Positions 1-11,980 of a stretch of DNA of 38,693 nucleotides are shown piece by piece. The translations under genes were made by a program, and so were the position numbers. Position 1 is the first letter of the stretch. Every line of letters begins with the position of its first letter. Source of the DNA: Priapulus caudatus (taxonomy: Eukaryota; Priapulida; Priapulimorpha; Priapulimorphida; Priapulidae); the NCBI RefSeq assembly GCF_000485595.1, contig NW_014578429.1, positions 1-38,693 of the forward strand. The letters run 5' to 3'. The notes under the pieces were generated by a model. That model saw only the letters and a list, made by a program, of their open reading frames with translations, searched no databases and was not told the DNA's origin.

Positions 1-35
1 GGGGATAATTTGTGAGAAGATGGTATGGTGTACCC

Positions 36-80
36 CCTTTTTTTTTTTTTTTCTTTTTTTTTTTTTTCTTTTTTTTCTTT
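36..80. repeat. Interrupted poly-T tract
   Basis: The plus strand is almost pure T with a few C. It directly precedes the left copy of an inverted repeat that starts near 84. It could be a poly-A tail of a minus-strand insertion or simple low-complexity DNA; nothing decides between these. Confidence 0.8.
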
Positions 81-83
81 GTA

Positions 84-350
84 TACGGCCACTCAACTGC
101 ATGACAGGGCTTGGGGAGACATGCTGTGCATGCATGATTGTAGCTGCGACACTCTTTGCTTGCCGACACTCTTCTGCGACAGTGCATGCGGAAGTATAAT
201 ATTTAACGTGAAAAAAACGTAGTGAGCCACATGAATATAACCATCATAATACTAATAGTAAAATTCTTCCTTCTAGTAAATTTTATCAATGTTTTTAACC
301 TTAAATCAAGTTAACATTCATTGTTTGGACTGCATGGGAGCGCAATATTT
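84..350 (+). repeat. Left copy of a ~265-bp degenerate inverted repeat
   Basis: This stretch matches the reverse complement of 2872-3126. Shared blocks in the same order include aactgcatg.cagg, gcttggggag, ctctttgc, aagtataatatt, catcata, and caagttaac, ending with caatattttc. The match is patchy, so the repeat is old. The two copies could be terminal inverted repeats of one ~3-kb element or two independent insertions. Confidence 0.55.
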
Positions 351-541
351 TCGGTATAGCTTCTCGCGTAGTATTGTTACGGCAATTACGTGCAGGGAGC
401 TGCAGTTGCTTATAAAAGCTAGAAAAAAAGCCATGCTGCCACCAAATTTTAAGCTGTACTATCCATTAGCTGAAATCTTGGATCTGTCCAAAATGCTCAG
501 TGGTAGTAAACTTACATTTAGGAATAATTAGGCGTATACGT

Positions 542-1171
542 TAGCTCTAGTACTATAGCGCTTACATTAACTGCGCTGGGCAGTTAGACGAATGCGCGCC
601 CGACCAACTTACTCCAGCAGTCGAGCAGGCGAACTGATGTATATTCGCATGTGGAGGCGGTGGGCGGGATTGGTTGAGTTGTGCGTCAAAAACATTGATT
701 GTTGTCAAGTAACAAAATTAATAATAGTAATTTGTTCTATCTTTCATTGACAAAACTAACTATTACTATCTCTTTTGATCGGCTTAATTTGTACTGACAA
801 CAACAATGTCTTTTTTCCAACAAACCACCCCAACCGCCACCCTCCACATGCGGAAAATACATAGTTCCCGCTGACTAGCGCTGCTGCAGCGCGGCCAAGA
901 AATGCCGTTTGAAGCTTTGCCAAATCGAATGTTGTCACAAGAAATACGCAAGTATACGCAATTGCCAACGTAGTTAGAGGCTTCAATTTTAGTAGAAGTA
1001 TAACTTCAAGACATATTCACTTTCGGCATAAGAGGCATTAATTGCCTACCCAGACGGTTTTTTAGCCGGGACTACATTGGGGCATAAGTTTGGATCCACG
1101 TTGCATGCACATAGGGGTCGGTCCTATAGCCCAGCAGGCAGTTAATGTAAGCGGCTATAGTGCTAGAGCTA
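542..1171. mobile_element. Nested foldback element, non-autonomous
   Basis: The outer arms 542-585 and 1128-1171 are inverted copies, sharing tagctctag, ctatag, gcttacattaactgc and ctgggc in inverted order. Inside them a second inverted pair is found at 639-709 and 794-860, sharing cgcatgtggagg and cattg.ttgttgtca. No open frame resembling a protein is present, and no clear target site duplication was found. This fits a decayed MITE or foldback transposon; class unknown. Confidence 0.6.
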
Positions 1172-2688
1172 GTAATAAGTATTATGAATGTTTTTTTCAC
1201 TGCAGGTGTGAAAGAGCAATTATCCCTTAGCTGTCACCAGCATTTATCGTGCTATCTGTAGCGACATAAAGATCTGCCCAGAAAATGAGCTCGGTTTACT
1301 GAGCCCTGCAGAATCTCATGAGAGCAGGAAAACCAGCATGTAAAAGGAGAAAACTATTGAAGAAAGTATAGTAAGGTAACTATATATCAGTGGGTTGGAT
1401 AATTAAACTTGACAGAATTTCTTGTGCCGAGGGGGCGGCCGTTTTGGGTGCGGTTTTATCAGAAAAGTAAAAACAAACTTAAACATGGCAAAGGGCGTTG
1501 CGCTATATTTTTTGACTATATTTGGTTTATTCAACTCATGACAGAAACTGTAATCACTATGTGACAGGCCATGCATATATCTATTATTAATTATATATAT
1601 AATATTATTATTATTATATAACTAATATTATATTAATAATACATCGATTAACATCTTGACATCTTACCCTGACTATTTAAGAATATTAAGTGATTGCGAA
1701 CTAAATTGCAGACATAAGAGATAACAGCAAGCAGCAGCCCTATTAAACCGGGGCTGGAACACCATGTGAGCAGCTCATCAGACACAAATTTCCGAGCCAA
1801 GACTGCATATACACACTACACACTCCAGGCACATCAGACTCACACACAAGAACAGCTCATCACCGACAGCCCACATCTGGAAGCGGACAATGTCTCCCTT
1901 GATTTGGTCGATTTAGGGCCGCAGCGAGCTCATATTGGCATGCGTGAACTGTACAGGTCTGTTAGACGGGTTCTCTTGCGCTTGGCTGACTTCTCAAAGT
2001 GTTCTGTGTAATCCAGATATGACCGACGTATGACACTGTACCACACTGTCATGGAATATAAATTGTGACAGGTTTATTATCATTATTCTATCATGTCAGC
2101 ATCGTTTCATAATACCAAGAACCAGCAAATGCTAAAATTTGACAAGAGCGCCCAGAGCGACTGGTTTCAGCTGAAGGTCTGTTGCTACCTGGTGTACTAG
2201 CTATCTATACTGACTCAATCCCCCCGACGTTCCAAAATCATAGACCGTACGTCGAGCGGTTAATAATTTGTGCCATTACACTGTTCGACACAACGGACCG
2301 GACGGACAATCATGCGTTCTAACAGCTGCATCTGGACTTCGGTCAAAATAAAAAGATTTTCTCATGTCGAAGTCGTTGCTCTATCCCCGAAGTAATGCAG
2401 AGCAAACAATAAAATTGCATGTAAGCGCAATGTCTGTAATGGAGTACTTGTAGATTTTATTACTCTTGTATCACCTGATGCATGACAATCACTTCGTAAG
2501 AAGACTCCTTCTCTCCCTTCTGTGCACATTTCCATTCCTCTGGACATCTCTAATTTACGGCTCGTGTTTCAAACTCCCAAACATCCTGAAACATATTAGC
2601 ACAATGTCACCAGACTAGCCTTTGATGGCATTTTCTCATTCCCTCTAAAAATTATTTTTGGTAATCAATGCGTGTACTGGTTTTGATA
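1172..2688. other. No gene recognised
   Basis: Mostly unique-looking sequence. It holds an AT-rich patch near 1580-1645. Short open frames exist on both strands, but none has recognisable motifs, composition bias or splice context. I see nothing I can support as a gene. Confidence 0.5.
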
Positions 2689-2828
2689 CCCCCTACATAT
2701 AATTGCTACATAAGGCACAGCCTGGATCTTTCACTTGCGCTTGGACGAGTCCACTTTCTGAGGCTGGTGATGTACCTACACTTGGCTAGCTCGAGAACTT
2801 GACGTGCAACCATGTATTATGTAGGGGG
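2689..2828. mobile_element. Small MITE-like element with CCCCCTACATA ends
   Basis: A 140-bp segment starts with ccccctacata and ends with the exact reverse complement shortly before the final G run (tatgtaggggg). The 11-bp perfect terminal inversion and short length fit a MITE. No target site duplication is obvious. It lies just inside the right copy of the 84/3126 inverted repeat. Confidence 0.45.
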
Positions 2829-2871
2829 AGGAGCGGAATGTTCTTCTTAATGCTGAAACTGGGAAGATAAG

Positions 2872-3126
2872 AGAAAATATTGCTGTACATTACACTATAC
2901 CAGTTACAACAGATGATGGTTAACTTGTATTTAGTTAAAAAACATGGGATACATTCATTATAAGGCAGGCGAAAAAAATTTTACTTTATGATGGGTTATT
3001 CATGTTTGCTCATATATTTTTTCAGTTATAATATTATACTTACCAGGCCGTCAATGGCAAAGAGTTTCGCACAGTACATGGGCAGCTAGCTCCCCAAGCC
3101 TGCCATGCAGTTAGGTGCCGTATAAA
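2872..3126 (-). repeat. Right copy of the ~265-bp degenerate inverted repeat
   Basis: Reverse complement partner of 84-350. The outer end (tatacggc-like) faces outward here as it does on the left. The distance between outer ends is about 3.04 kb. Small indels separate the shared blocks. Confidence 0.55.
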
Positions 3127-3857
3127 CAGTTACACTCCATTCCTTCCTCACAAATCACCCAACACTTGCATCGGTTCCTCCAAAAGACCTCTGGGAATGC
3201 AGCCACCTAGGAGAATAAAATGCATCATAGGGAATAACTACCAGCAGAATGCATTAGTTAATAAATAGCTGGTATGATGAAACAACAATAATTAAAATTA
3301 AAATTGAAGTATGATATGCTACTACAGTATTATTATAAAAAGATAAAGTAGAATTACGGAGAACCAACTTTTGTCATTCAGACAATATGGTTCTCATAGC
3401 CAGATCATACGTGTTATTGCTAAGTTTAATAGACCTACCTCGTCCACACTATAGTTACTACTGTAATAAAATTACTGAGTGAGTGATGGCTTTAGGACAA
3501 TTAAGTACAACAATAGTTATACTGGAATATCACGCTGCTCGCACCCCAAGGAACAAAGTGCTCTGTTCTCGTACTGTTACACCGACTTACAAAATAAAGG
3601 CTTTGTGCTGCGCCAATAGCACTCAACAGTCTGGGAGGTACTACAGTAAAGTAGTTAAGTCAGTGACAGCGATTTCAATGAAGTCTTACATATGTACACT
3701 CCAAGAAACTCACCTTGAACCAGACCACGTAAACTCTATTACTCTCACAATCCAGGACAGGATTTAAACGTGACATACATATGGAGCCATAATGGATCAG
3801 CACACACACAAATCAATCCTGTCTCTACAGTTCTGTTTAGTTCTCTTGCTGATCTTA
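3127..3857. other. No gene recognised
   Basis: AT-rich sequence with open frames of up to 94 codons on the plus strand. None shows protein-like motifs. Nothing else is supported. Confidence 0.5.
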
Positions 3858-4194
3858 GCCACCAGAATCTGATAGCTTTGTTTGCATTTCAGAAGTAGGA
3901 GAAGGGGAAAGCATTCTTGCAGCAATGCTATTCGTGATTAAAGCTGTAGGATGGGCCTTTTGTCTTGGACGCTGTACCTGTCCCTGACGGAGTGACGGGT
4001 GCGACGCGGTACCAGCTAGAGCAGCTGAAGCATAAGTGCCTATGACGTCCACGTAGGGAGGAAGGCTCATATAGACGGGTTTCGCCGGCCACTGATTCTC
4101 GTGGCCACAGCAACCTTCAGCTTGTATCGGTAGCAAGAGAGCTTGTGGAGAGGGCGCTGGCGGCGGGGACCAGTCTAATGGGTCGTCAAATCAC
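3855..4194 (-). CDS. Possible terminal exon of an unidentified host protein
   Basis: The minus-strand frame is open from an upstream TGA near 4195 down to a stop at 3855-3857, about 112 codons. The translation is rich in Pro, Ser and Ala with Arg/Lys/Gln stretches (for example SLPPYVDVIG and RQGQVQRPRQK). That resembles the disordered C-terminal tail of an animal protein. Internal AG dinucleotides near 4137-4160 could act as acceptors. I do not recognise the protein, I see no polyadenylation signal close downstream, and the frame may be chance. Treat it as a weak lead only. Confidence 0.2.
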
Positions 4195-4329
4195 AGGCGG
4201 TTTTCTAAGATGAAAAAAAAGCGCACTTTCAGAAAGAAGCAACTTCAGAAAAGCATGTTGCGCGGCGCGTTTCATCTGTGCGATCTTCCGCGCGGAAACA
4301 GGGTAGTGGTCTTCGCGGATTTTCATATG

Positions 4330-4460
4330 TTTATTTGCAAACAATGTTATATATGCTTTATTTGTGGGAAATATACATGTTGTTTTAGAGCCAGTAATAT
4401 GTTGTTTGTGCATTTAATATCAGTTATTTCGCCACTAAACCAATGTGTTTGACTAATTAT
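4330..4460 (-). repeat. Dispersed repeat, copy 1 (partner near 36.6 kb)
   Basis: The reverse complement of this stretch aligns to 36597-36732. Shared blocks are attagtcaaacacat, cgaaataac, aaatgcacaaacaacatat, aaaacaacatgtatatttcc and tttgcaaataaacat. It lies just upstream of the old LTR that starts near 4489 and is absent upstream of the second LTR, so it belongs to flanking DNA. Confidence 0.65.
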
Positions 4461-4488
4461 GACAGATGCGCTACACATACCCGAAAAG

Positions 4489-5195
4489 TGCCATTGTGTT
4501 AAACATGTTACGGATCGACGTTGTATCAATTTGGATTCACGATAAATGTTGTAATATGTAAAACGTTGCGCTATTCTGGATGTAATTATGTTACTGTTTA
4601 ACACTGCTAAAGCTCAAATGTGTAATCGTAAAAGTATTAATGTGAGAATTACAGCATTTGTAAATGCTGCTGTCGAAGGACCACAAGCCGCGTGTAAATG
4701 TGCCGTACTACTGAAGCCATTCGAAGGCCAAGGGCTGGACCGTGAAGCACCACTACATGTTCATAGCTGGCATTCTTGCTTGCTAACTGTAATACTGCAA
4801 GCTTGCAGTACTCGTGGGGAGAGTTAGTGTGAATTAACCAGCTGTATCTCGGTTTTATAGATGCCAATGAATTGAGATTACAGGGATTTAATTACCGCTG
4901 AAAGTGACCGTGTCGCACAACTTTTGTGTCGACAGTTCACCACAATTGGCTTTCATCAGAAATGGCAGTACTCGATCACGCAGTAGTAACGTTAATTTCG
5001 CTGAATAATTACGTAATGTTGTCATTATGCATTTATGCATATCTTTATGTCTTAGCATCTTTATGTATCTATGAATGACAGAATGTCAACTCAAAATGGT
5101 TTATTCATTCTTCACAGAATTGAATGCTGATCAATAAAGGATCTCCATACAATTACGAACAAGGTGTAACGCCGTATACTTGCTTCGTCTGCCAT
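4489..5195 (+). repeat. 5' LTR of the decayed BEL/Pao-like element
   Basis: It aligns along its length with 10945-11643. Shared landmarks include tgttactgtttaaca, gccgcgtgtaaatg, tgccaatgaattga, tcattatgcattt, gacagaatgtcaactcaaaa and aataaaggatct. The AATAAA at 5133-5138 probably was the LTR polyadenylation signal. Ends are uncertain by about 10 bp; the start is near gccattgtg. Confidence 0.75.
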
Positions 5196-5939
5196 CGAAC
5201 GCCACCCACAATTACAATTATACGCCTACCAGAGGTAGAGATGGAGGACTAAGAAGATGAAACGACGGACCCGGTTAGGACAATCGGTTCCAAGGCGAAC
5301 GCGGTCTTGGAGAACTCTCACTGCAAACAGGCAGGGACCTCTGGAGCAACTATTGATGAGCCCAAAGAAACTGGAGTTGGCCTTTATGGGGTGCTGCTAG
5401 GAATGTCATGATGAATGACTGTGAGATGATGATGATAATGGAAGCCCTGCATGAAAAGGAGCGAAGTACTAAACATACAAAGTGTTATCGAATGAGTTAG
5501 CCTGGCTGTTAAACGGTAGGTCAGCACATCGTCATCGAAGGGGCTTTCACCAATATCAACAATACCATGCAGGATCCTGTTACCTGAACAGCTCAAACAG
5601 AGGCCATGCCATTAACACGGCCTTCAGTTTCTTACGCAAAGCTGAACTGAACGTATACGTGTAACATGGAACTGTAGTCCTTAAAAAATTAAGCCCAAGG
5701 GTCGGAGAACCAAGGTACGGTATTCACAGGAGACGTTCAGAGAATATCATACATTCAAGGACGACTTCAAACATATGATCGACCCTACTATGAGATAGAT
5801 GATGCAGTCTCCATCCTCTCGATGGGAGCTTATCGGCAAGGCTCATCGAGCTGGTTGACAGGGAATCGGGACCGATTATGTTGCATGCTGCGAAGTCATC
5901 CTATGAATGTACTTACTGGTGAATCCCAGACCTCATTTC

Positions 5940-8900
5940 AGACGCTGTGACACAGCGATCCTGGTCAAATTCCGGGCAACTGCAGAATGGAGAAGATGCG
6001 CCGCTTTGTGAGATAGCATCTTGTCAGACGTTGCCTTACAATATTCTGTCACAAGGTGGGAAAGGCGGCAGATATGAACAACAATTCATATTGGGCTTCG
6101 CCATAAATACGCAGACAGAGCTGACCTCTGATGACAGAAACGGTTGTACTGCTGCCGCAATCAGACACGATGACGGAAGCGCCTCGCGTAGGAAAGGTTT
6201 CCTAACTGATCTCCAAGCGATTGAAATGGAAAACCAGGATGAGGGCCACTTGCAGATCAGGACGAGTTTCAACTGACTCAAAAGAGCTAAGGGTCAATCT
6301 GACTCACGACAGACACCAGCATGCACCCTCACAAGCGGACAGAGATGGGAAAAAGTGTCTGGGATATGCGAGGTCAGCATGATCCATTGGCCAGACCAAT
6401 GGTGTACTTCTTCAAATGAGCTATTGGTGGGGATGGTACAAGCTATCGAAAGAAAAAACAGGTTTGCTTCAGTTGTCTGAACACGGGCGGGCAAGCGATC
6501 ATAATATGAGAACTGAGAAAGGAAAAGAAACGCTGTTCAAACAGAAATTGTGAGTCCTATCATCACCATTCCTACTGCATAAAATCTGCTTGGGGAAAAA
6601 CAGCAACAATTGTTGGGACTTGCATCCAAACGACAACGAGAGTGGTTTTGCTATCGTCACCACAAGGATGGTACGGATCATCAACCACACATCAGAGTAA
6701 GTATCCTGCTCGACTCTGGAGCAATAATTAGCCTGATCCCGGTAAAGAAAAAAAAAAAAAAAAGATAAAAAGAAAACGAGAAGCTTGGGCTTAGGGGAAA
6801 GTCAATCAGCACCTCGGACCTCGACACACATAGAGGTGCACGTCCAAACTTACCCAAACTAAAGATATAGCTAGAAGGTTTATTCTGCTGACAAGAGGAA
6901 GTATGCCCATATCAGTAATTGCGGATGCTACCCGCAAACTTAACTAATGTTACCAAAAACAGGTTGAAGAATACTGAAAATAATTGAGTCTGTACTAGAC
7001 AAGCAACTCGAGCAGGAGGCGTATGGTGACATAGATGTGCTTATTGGGGGTGATTCACTCCAGAGATCGCATGGAGGAGAACAGAAAGCATACAAATCAA
7101 CGGATTTAGTTACTGAGGCAATCACCATTGGGCGGGTTAAACTTTTAGCGAATCATCAGGTGAGCCATAGACAGTCTATCAACATTACTCCACCAATCAA
7201 GGTCACAGACAGGCCGACCCTACACGTCTGCGTCAACGAGGAAATGGGGCTGAGGTATACGCAACGTGCAAATGGTAAAGCCTCTTGATAAGTCTACGAT
7301 GGACACCTACGGAACGGACAGCAGTTCAAGCAATCGGTGGGAGTCATGTAAAAAGACGAATACAGCATGTGCTTAGTTCCATACCCGTGGAGGACGAGAT
7401 CGCGAAGAGTTAGACATGACAACAAGACGCACACATGTATGGCACACAGTGGTATCACATCGAACAGTGCGGACTGATGAAAAATGGGGACTATGCCCGA
7501 CTATTATGCATGCAGCGGATAAAGCGAAATGGAAGGTGAAAAGGGGTATTACAAATAAAGCTTGGACTAGACAGAGATACAGAAACTTACAAAGGGGGCC
7601 CTGTACATTTATACTCTCAGTCATGCAGTCATTCTGTCATGAGAAAGAAGAGCACACCAGTGCGGATTTCGTGTTTAACTCTTCTGCTCTTTAAGGACTA
7701 GGTCTGAATTGAGTTACTGGGGGACAGGCCCGCGATCTCCTGCAAATGATCCTGTTGCTGTCCTGATTTGCGTATTCAGCGCAACATCCGATAGCCTATT
7801 CAGTGATATATCGAAGCATGTACCACCCAAGTGGAGATTCCAGAACGGACAAACATGTTCATCGGTTCCTGTGAGAAGCTACGAATCATGAGAACGGACA
7901 ATGTTTATGCTGAAAAGAAGTTCGGTAACAATTTGGCGACAAAACCTGCACCGGCTGAGTGTTTGGCTACTAAACTGGCATTGAAAGGACTTGCAGCAAA
8001 AGCGAGCATGCCAGTATCAGAGGCTGCCAGATATTATTGAAACAAGGACACTATATGGATTGACATTTGCACATTCAAGTCTATACAACTTGGAAAAGCC
8101 AGAGATGTCACCCCATTGATATGCGACACTGATACTCCAACAGGAGGAGGTTCAGATAAGAAGACATGTGTCTCAAAGGGGTCCATTGAATGATGACAAG
8201 CGAAAATCCTGATTGAAAGAGCTTTGTATTAGGAATGCGGAAAGAGCAGAAAGTGCTTAGGCGTCAGGTCTGCGAGATCCGTTGAGTCTGATCTTCTAAC
8301 ACAGTACACAGGTCAAACCTGTCAGAACATAAGCGAAACATGATGCTGAATGACCAACGGAACGTGTTTGAGTAATTGGCAAAATCTTTGATCCAATAGG
8401 GTTCACCAGCTGAATTAAATCAGAGGAAATATTAATGCAGGGCTGTGGTCAGAATTCGGTACTTGGCTGGGATTGAAGCTTGGTCTACCGAAGTTCACAT
8501 AACGGAATGCGAGAAAGGTTTTCACACAACCCGGAAAAGCTAGGATGGAAAAAAATACCTTCAACAGACATGCTAATGCCAAAAACATCAGACCTACTGG
8601 AAATTGGGATATGTCTGTGATGCGTCAGAAGCAGCATTCGGCCGCTGGATGGCTTATTACAAGATTGGGACGAGGATCGATGGAAAAACTTATGACGTGA
8701 GGGTTTGGTTCAGCAAAGTCACGTGTCGCTCCCAACTGAGAAGCTATCTGCTATCTCCTCGCGGTTGGAAAAGTTGCAAATCCACTGTCCTCGCATCCGG
8801 ACTTTATGCTACTGTGATGAAGAGATGTCAGTGGAACCCGACAGAGCTGTATTCCTGGTCTGACAGATATAATTAGCCTTGCTCTGGAGTTACGCGAGGC

Positions 8901-10650
8901 CAGTCAGGCAGTTTAAGTCTTTTGTTGCCACAACAGAGAAGTAGTATCAGAAGTTACAGGCAGCCAGACCGCACCGTCCAGTTGGCCGACAATACAGGAG
9001 AATATAAACATCGCTGGACAAAGTTCCAGATGGATTGCAATCGATTGCTTGGAAGGCTGATGGAGGAAATGAGTCCAGCTTCGGGGCGGGGGTGGTGGCA
9101 CGAAGAAGAAGGCAAAATGCATTCCAAAAGCTGAGATAACGAAATTAACAAAGAGGCAAAAGGAAAGAGGAAACACTGCTACTGCAGTAAGGTGAAGTAT
9201 GAATGTGGCACTTGACTGCTACAAAGTTCTCCGTGGCAGGAAAGTTGATCCGTGTGACAGCATGACGTTTTTAGATTTCTAACCAATTGAAGTCCAAATG
9301 TTGAAGGAAGGACGTCAGCAGAAGAAGAAGATTTCCCAGCTGAGAGAAATACTGGTATTAAAGAAAGCCCAGAAGAATGTACATGGAAGAACATTGGAGA
9401 AGAGGGATGTATCAAGTCCCTAAGCTTTTGTGAAGGAACATACCATCACTATGTGTGAGGACGAGCTGGGACAGGTGCTGCATCTCCTACGAAGTCAAGG
9501 CAATCAGCTTTGCATGCCCATAGAGAACATCACATATCCTACTTAATCCGAGGAACTGTGCATGAATTGTGGCAATTATCGGTGTTTGCCACTACTGGCT
9601 GCTGAAAGTTAGAAGCAGGTAATGGACTTAGTGGGAGTTACGAGGCTGGCGAAGAAGGTGAAGTTTCCAGATGTGAATGGTACCTGCAGGCTTCGAACCA
9701 CAATGCTGAGACACAGGGATCGGCAGTATTCCAGTGGAAAGATTGGGCCGTTTACCCGCCATTCTATCTTCACCATGCCTGCCGATTATTTATAGAAAGC
9801 CATATGTGGTAAAAGTTTGACGAAATAAAACTAACAAAACATCGGAGTCATATTCCACTTGCCTCAACAAGGCTGTTCACTCGGAAGTAGCAAGTTGATG
9901 TTCACTATAGGAATTCCTGCCAGGTATTGAGACGGTTCTTATTGCCCAATTGAGGGACATCCAAAAGAAATACAGAGCGACACGCGTACGCAGTTGTGGG
10001 TGGCCCAGAGGCAACGTGAGAGAAGATGGTTGCTGTGGGAGTAAGGCATGAAATACAAAACTTCTGTGCATGAGAGACAACGTTAAATGGAAGTTATCTA
10101 CACACTGGTCTCCACGATCAAATGGATGTGCTGAAGCAATTGTAAAGAGCTGCAGAAGCTGTTGAAGAAAGACAATCGCGCACGAACACGTGACTCACGC
10201 CTTTTGAGCTGATTACCATGCCTACAAAAGAAGTGGCAAATCTTTGTTAATGGCAAAAACCCAATCAGCGAGAGACTAAAAACTGAAAAGCGCATCAACA
10301 GCACGAGGCAGGTAAACAGATATTTAGCACCACAAAACCACATCCTAAGTTGCGGAACGAGCATCCAGAATAATAGAAAGGAATATCAACTAAGAGACAG
10401 ATTCGTACCGAACGAGAATCCGAATAGAACAGACTGGAAATTCGTTTCAGGCGCATAGTCGAATGCCCTTCTGGAAAGTCATGGATTCCCGAGATGTTCT
10501 TCCCCGCTTGCTTGTTCCTCGCAGAAATGAATGTGACCCGTACGGAATTCATGGTAGCATGATGTTTGTCTGATACGCATGGACCATAACATGATTCGGG
10601 ACATGGAGCCTTGGTCGAATCACTGAAGTTAACCGGGAAAAGACAATCGA
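5940..10650 (+). pseudogene. Gag-Pol remnants of the decayed BEL/Pao-like element
   Basis: Readable islands in changing frames are as follows. A zinc-knuckle-like CFSCLN cluster followed by CSNRNCESYHHH lies at about 6460-6590. A protease active-site motif LLDSGAIISLIP lies at 6703-6744. The later protease block DIDVLIGGD lies near 7030. RNase H begins at 8605 (YVCDASEAAFG), with an AKSRVAP echo near 8715. An integrase core strand GHPKEIQSD lies at 9955-9981. The integrase Glu region SNGCAEAIVKS lies at 10118-10150. Integrase C-terminal echoes (FWK, VPRR, VDDV-like) run to about 10640. An A-run at 6746-6764 interrupts the protease. The reverse transcriptase part (7.7-8.6 kb) is eroded beyond recognition. 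The island order and spacing match BEL/Pao Gag-Pol; the gene is dead. Confidence 0.75.
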
Positions 10651-10944
10651 GTGCGAAACGCGCCAAGTCAAAACTGCGCACAAGTTCGTTCAGTAGACCT
10701 GATTAAATAAGATAGTAGTCATATGTCTGTAGAAGTGGTTATGAGATAAAGTTGAACATTATAAAGAGCAATATCAGTACTGTATGGGCGTACGAGAGCG
10801 AGAGTGACGTCGCATCGTTGGGGAGGATTGTTTCGAGCAAAAATGAGGATCGACACACCGAGAGTGGCACTGGTGCTGTTTTGCAGCACAAGCGGGGAAC
10901 AAGATGCGCCTACGAAGCTAATGATTGTCATTGGAAGCCGCTGC

Positions 10945-11643
10945 CATTGTAGTTTAACATGCTTATGGTAGTAGGATGTATCAATTTGATCACGATAAGT
11001 TGTTCATATGTAACGTTGGTATTAGGATGTAATATGTTACTGTTTAACATTGAACGCTCAATGGTAATCGTAAAAGTTTTAGTGAAATCTACAGCATGTG
11101 ATGCTGGCTGTCGATAGACACACAGCCGCGTGTAAATGGCCTATACTAAGCCATTCAAGGCACAAGGCTTCCGTGAAGCACCTGCATGATTATAGCTGGC
11201 ACCTGTGTTGACTGTTCTAATGTTGATATGCGCAAGTTTGGCAATACTGTAGAGAGTTGAGTGTGAAATTTAAGGCGAGCAGCTTATCTGGTATTTATGA
11301 TGCCAATGAATTGAATTACAGGATTTTATTACCGCTGAAGTTGCCGTTGTAGACCAACCTTTGCTGTGACAGTTCACACACATTTGGTTTATCAGATAAA
11401 TGCGTATACATCGCGTCCACAGTAGTAAGTTAATTTGTGACGATTCCGGTACCACTGTGTCATTATGCATTTAATGGCATTATCTTTATGTTAGCATCTT
11501 TATGGTTATCTATTGAATGACAGAATGTCAACTCAAAAATGGTTTATTCCATTTCGTTCACAAGAATATGAATGTGATTCAATAAAGGATCTCATACATT
11601 AAGACAAGGTGTAAACTGCGTTCTTGTTCGTCTTCATCGAGCC
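10945..11643 (+). repeat. 3' LTR of the decayed BEL/Pao-like element
   Basis: Direct-repeat partner of 4489-5195, with many scattered small deletions relative to that copy. AATAAA is retained at 11581-11586. Divergence is far higher than between the LTRs of the BEL at 17-24 kb, which places this insertion much earlier. Confidence 0.75.
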
Positions 11644-11649
11644 TTCCAA

Positions 11650-11815
11650 TTTATAATATATATATATATATTATTATTATAGATACTCCCGCGTGGACAC
11701 ACACAGGCCCAGCACACGAAGGCGCACACAAGTGCGCACAAACATACATATACATACATGCATGTTACCACACGTGCGCACGCACACGTACTAATGTAAG
11801 CACGCTCGCGTATTT
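11650..11815. repeat. Microsatellite cluster (TA and CA/CGCA-rich)
   Basis: A short (TA)n run at about 11656-11680 is followed by imperfect cacacg/gcgcac/catacata repeats to about 11810. It abuts the end of the old 3' LTR. Confidence 0.8.
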
Positions 11816-11980
11816 TATCGAGTCAATAAAAGGCGCCCATTAAGGATGGGCATTCCAAATGATTCATTTGTGTTGACAACAGATCGCCCTAACGCATGTA
11901 ACACTAGAAATATGTATTTATTAGTTACTCATGACCCGGTCGTGAATGACACTGGGTAAATCTAACGACGACTAGATAGC

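Larger units (their letters stand above)
4489..11643 (+). mobile_element. Decayed BEL/Pao-like LTR retrotransposon
   Basis: Two degenerate direct repeats of ~700 bp (4489-5195 and 10945-11643) bracket ~5.7 kb. Remnants inside appear in the order expected for BEL/Pao: Gag zinc knuckle, aspartic protease, (eroded) reverse transcriptase, RNase H, integrase and the integrase C-terminal region. Frames switch every few tens of codons, and stops and small indels are everywhere. The element runs on the plus strand, opposite to the younger BEL at 17-24 kb, and its LTRs do not resemble that element's LTRs. No target site duplication could be identified. Confidence 0.8.
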
